Origin: Curvibacter sp.
Lineage (GTDB): Bacteria; Pseudomonadota; Gammaproteobacteria; Burkholderiales; Burkholderiaceae_C
NCBI GenBank assembly: GCA_003500955.1
Contig: DNQP01000186.1
Location: forward strand, 1 to 6,995
Reading direction: 5' to 3'
Length of the DNA: 6,995 nucleotides
Shown here: piece after piece, positions 5,967 to 6,995 of the stretch
Numbering within the stretch: position 1 is the stretch's first letter
Layout: each line of letters starts with the position of its first letter
Program-made: the position numbers and the translations under genes
Notes under the pieces: generated by a model
What the model saw: the letters and a program-made list of their open reading frames with translations, nothing else
Databases searched by the model: none
What the model was told of the DNA's origin: nothing

Positions 5967-6515
5967 ATGTCTTCCGAGTTCGATCCGCGCCGCCTGAATG
6001 TCCAGGCCTTCGCCCAGGCGGGGGCCACCTTGTCTGCTGTTGATTTGCTATCAAAATATGAGCGACTGCTGTCTGAAACCGGTGCGCCCGGGGCGGATCG
6101 GGAGGTCCGTTGGGCGGCTCGTGGCGAGCAGCAGACCGATGCCAGCGGTCATGCGCGGGTCTGGCTGCACCTGACGGCCGGGGTCAGCCTGCCGCTGACC
6201 TGTCAACGCTGCCTGGGGCCTGCCGATATCGATGTCGAGGTGACCCGCGATTTCCGCTTTGTGGCCACCGAGGCGCAGGCCGAAGCTGAGGATGAAGAGG
6301 CCGAAGAAGACGTGCTGGTCTTGAGCCATGATTTCGATCTGCGGGCCCTGGTGGAGGATGAATTGCTCATGGCGCTGCCCCTGGTGCCCCGGCACGAAGC
6401 CTGTCCGACCGAGGTGAAACTGGTGGTCCAGGATGCCGATTTCGAGGCCGCGCAGGAGGCCAAGCCCAAGCCGTTTGCGGCCTTGGCAGGCTTGAAAACC
6501 GGCCAGAAGAGCTGA
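5967..6515 (+). CDS. yceD: YceD / DUF177 protein (23S rRNA accumulation protein)
   Basis: A 182-residue DUF177 protein. The family has been linked to 23S rRNA accumulation in bacteria and plant plastids; the molecular mechanism is unclear. Seen: the conserved pair TCQRCLGP (Cys79, Cys82), a possible metal or redox site; an acidic run at about 102-116; and the family signature from HDFDLRALVEDELLMALP (121-138) to PRHEAC (Cys146). E. coli YceD has 173 residues. I chose ATG 5967 rather than the in-frame ATGs at 5910 and 5940, because those extend into yceF and the segment SSEFDPRRLNVQAFA looks like the normal N terminus. It precedes rpmF by 141 bases, in the usual yceD-rpmF-plsX order, though rpmF seems to have its own promoter too. 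Codons 25-31 are unusually AT-rich (see the separate entry). Confidence 0.92.
   Translation: MSSEFDPRRLNVQAFAQAGATLSAVDLLSKYERLLSETGAPGADREVRWAARGEQQTDASGHARVWLHLTAGVSLPLTCQRCLGPADIDVEVTRDFRFVATEAQAEAEDEEAEEDVLVLSHDFDLRALVEDELLMALPLVPRHEACPTEVKLVVQDADFEAAQEAKPKPFAALAGLKTGQKS
6040..6061 (+). repeat. AT-rich inverted-repeat patch inside yceD
   Basis: TTGAT at 6040-6044 and ATCAA at 6050-6054 form a perfect 5-bp inverted repeat around TTGCT, continuing into AAATATGAG. It encodes residues 25-31 of YceD with codons rare in this window (TTG, CTA, TCA, AAA, TAT). From memory it resembles the TTTGCTATCAAAA-type core of short repeats common between genes in Comamonadaceae; I could not check this. It may also be a local codon choice with no further meaning. 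Confidence 0.25.
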
Positions 6516-6561
6516 GTCCAGCGGCGCCTGACAAAACCGACCTGAAATCAACCAGTTAGGC

Positions 6562-6567
6562 TATAAT
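6562..6567 (+). promoter_or_regulatory. Candidate rpmF promoter (-10 TATAAT)
   Basis: GGCTATAATTCG contains a perfect -10 box in the gap between yceD and rpmF. At 17 bases upstream the -35 would be GACCTG (6539-6544), a poor match. Predicted initiation is near 6574, which gives an rpmF leader of about 83 nt. A private promoter would let rpmF be made at ribosomal-protein levels independently of yceD. Confidence 0.6.
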
Positions 6568-6577
6568 TCGTGGTTCC

Positions 6578-6596
6578 GCGCAGCCCCAACCTGCGC
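6578..6596 (+). other. First hairpin of the rpmF leader
   Basis: GCGCAG at 6578-6583 pairs perfectly with CTGCGC at 6591-6596 around the 7-base loop CCCCAAC. It lies only a few bases after the predicted rpmF transcript start, so it would cap the 5' end and could stabilise the mRNA. It has no U-tract. Confidence 0.45.
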
Positions 6597-6618
6597 CGAT
6601 ATGTCCAATCAACCTGAG

Positions 6619-6638
6619 GCAGGGCTTTCGAGTCCTGC
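6619..6638 (+). other. Second hairpin of the rpmF leader, UUCG loop
   Basis: GCAGGGCT at 6619-6626 pairs with AGTCCTGC at 6631-6638 through eight base pairs, including one G-U, around a TTCG loop. It ends six bases before the rpmF Shine-Dalgarno. Its position suggests a translational control or mRNA-protecting element; autoregulation by L32 is possible but only inference. Confidence 0.5.
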
Positions 6639-6644
6639 GTCCCT

Positions 6645-6650
6645 AAGGAG
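6645..6650 (+). promoter_or_regulatory. Ribosome binding site of rpmF
   Basis: AAGGAG lies six bases before the ATG at 6657. It is the strongest Shine-Dalgarno of the window, as expected for a ribosomal protein gene. Confidence 0.85.
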
Positions 6651-6656
6651 CCAAAC

Positions 6657-6839
6657 ATGGCCGTTCAGCAAAACAAGAAGTCGCCCTCCAAGCGCGGCAT
6701 GCACCGTTCGCACAACGCCCTGGGCGTGCCCGGCATCGCCGTCGAGCCGACCACGGGTGAGACCCACCTGCGTCACCACATCAGCCCCAACGGTTTTTAC
6801 CGTGGCCGCAAGGTGCTGAAGACCAAATCCGAAGCCTGA
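6657..6839 (+). CDS. rpmF: 50S ribosomal protein L32
   Basis: A 60-residue basic protein of the large ribosomal subunit. It opens with [19 protein letters not shown], almost as in E. coli L32 (57 residues), and carries the conserved GETHLRHHI and GFYRGRKVL blocks. It has no cysteines, so it is the zinc-independent (C-) form typical of proteobacteria. It has its own candidate promoter, a strong ribosome site and a terminator-like hairpin 18 bases downstream, so it may be made largely as a single-gene mRNA between yceD and plsX. Confidence 0.97.
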   Translation: MAVQQNKKSPSKRGMHRSHNALGVPGIAVEPTTGETHLRHHISPNGFYRGRKVLKTKSEA

Positions 6840-6856
6840 TTTCCCCAGGTTTTGCC

Positions 6857-6897
6857 GGGCCCGACGCTACAACGCAGGTAGCTCGGGCCTTTGTCTT
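6857..6897 (+). terminator. Terminator-like hairpin between rpmF and plsX
   Basis: GGCCCGA at 6858-6864 pairs with TCGGGCC at 6883-6889, and inside it GCTAC at 6866-6870 pairs with GTAGC at 6878-6882, leaving one bulged C and a 7-base loop. The 12-bp stem (13 with G6857-T6890) is followed by TTTGTCTT, an imperfect U-tract. On the minus strand no U-tract follows. It probably ends or reduces rpmF transcripts before plsX; with an imperfect tract some read-through is expected. Confidence 0.65.
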
Positions 6898-6949
6898 GAT
6901 GACGACCGTCTTTTTCGGTTCCAACCGCGCCTGATCGCGCTGCCGACCC

Positions 6950-6995
6950 ATGATCACGATAGCTGTGGACTGCATGGGGGGCGATCACGGCCCCC
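6950..6995 (+). CDS. plsX: Phosphate acyltransferase PlsX, first codons only
   Basis: Only 15 complete codons lie in the window: MITIAVDCMGGDHGP, which carries the PlsX N-terminal signature (D-x-MGGD-x-GP). PlsX converts acyl-ACP to acyl-phosphate for phospholipid synthesis. The place directly after rpmF is the standard proteobacterial order, usually followed by fabH and other fab genes. No clear Shine-Dalgarno precedes the ATG. The gap of 110 bases from rpmF holds the terminator-like hairpin and no obvious promoter. Confidence 0.88.
   Translation, partial: MITIAVDCMGGDHGP

Noticed and set aside
1..6995. Mobile element, defence cluster, CRISPR array or other accessory system
   Set aside because: All main genes are core functions in conserved order; I saw no transposase, integrase, direct-repeat array or sharp composition change.

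Overview
The window looks like the chromosome of a GC-rich betaproteobacterium, most likely order Burkholderiales and probably family Comamonadaceae. This is inferred from gene order, codon use and protein style, not from a database search. All ten main genes read as ordinary housekeeping genes. I see no IS element, phage gene, CRISPR array, tRNA or rRNA.

Layout. (1) Positions 1-1046, minus strand: the N-terminal 348 residues of RNase E (rne), cut by the window edge. (2) Positions 1047-1539: about 490 bases with no convincing gene. In the rne direction this looks like a long, structured mRNA leader. A perfect TATAAT box lies at its far end, inside the first codons of rluC, and several strong inverted repeats lie along it. 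(3) Positions 1540-4583, plus strand: a tightly packed run of rluC (23S rRNA pseudouridine synthase), a HAD phosphatase, a small Rieske [2Fe-2S] protein and a membrane-anchored S49 (SppA-like) peptidase, with gaps or overlaps of a few bases. (4) Positions 4596-5941, minus strand: yceF (Maf-type nucleotide pyrophosphatase) followed by an RsmI-like SAM-dependent methyltransferase, overlapping by ATGA. These genes converge on the S49 gene with only 12 bases between stop codons. (5) Positions 5967-6995, plus strand: yceD (DUF177), rpmF (ribosomal protein L32) and the first codons of plsX (fatty acid/phospholipid synthesis). This is the widespread proteobacterial yceD-rpmF-plsX order. A TATAAT box and two hairpins precede rpmF, and a terminator-like hairpin follows it.

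The common theme is RNA and ribosome upkeep (rne, rluC, yceD, rpmF, and perhaps the RsmI-like enzyme), joined to envelope and lipid functions (S49 peptidase, plsX). The parts most worth a second look are non-coding: the rne leader with its promoter inside rluC, the rpmF leader and the rpmF-plsX attenuator-like hairpin. I found no convincing new multi-gene system.
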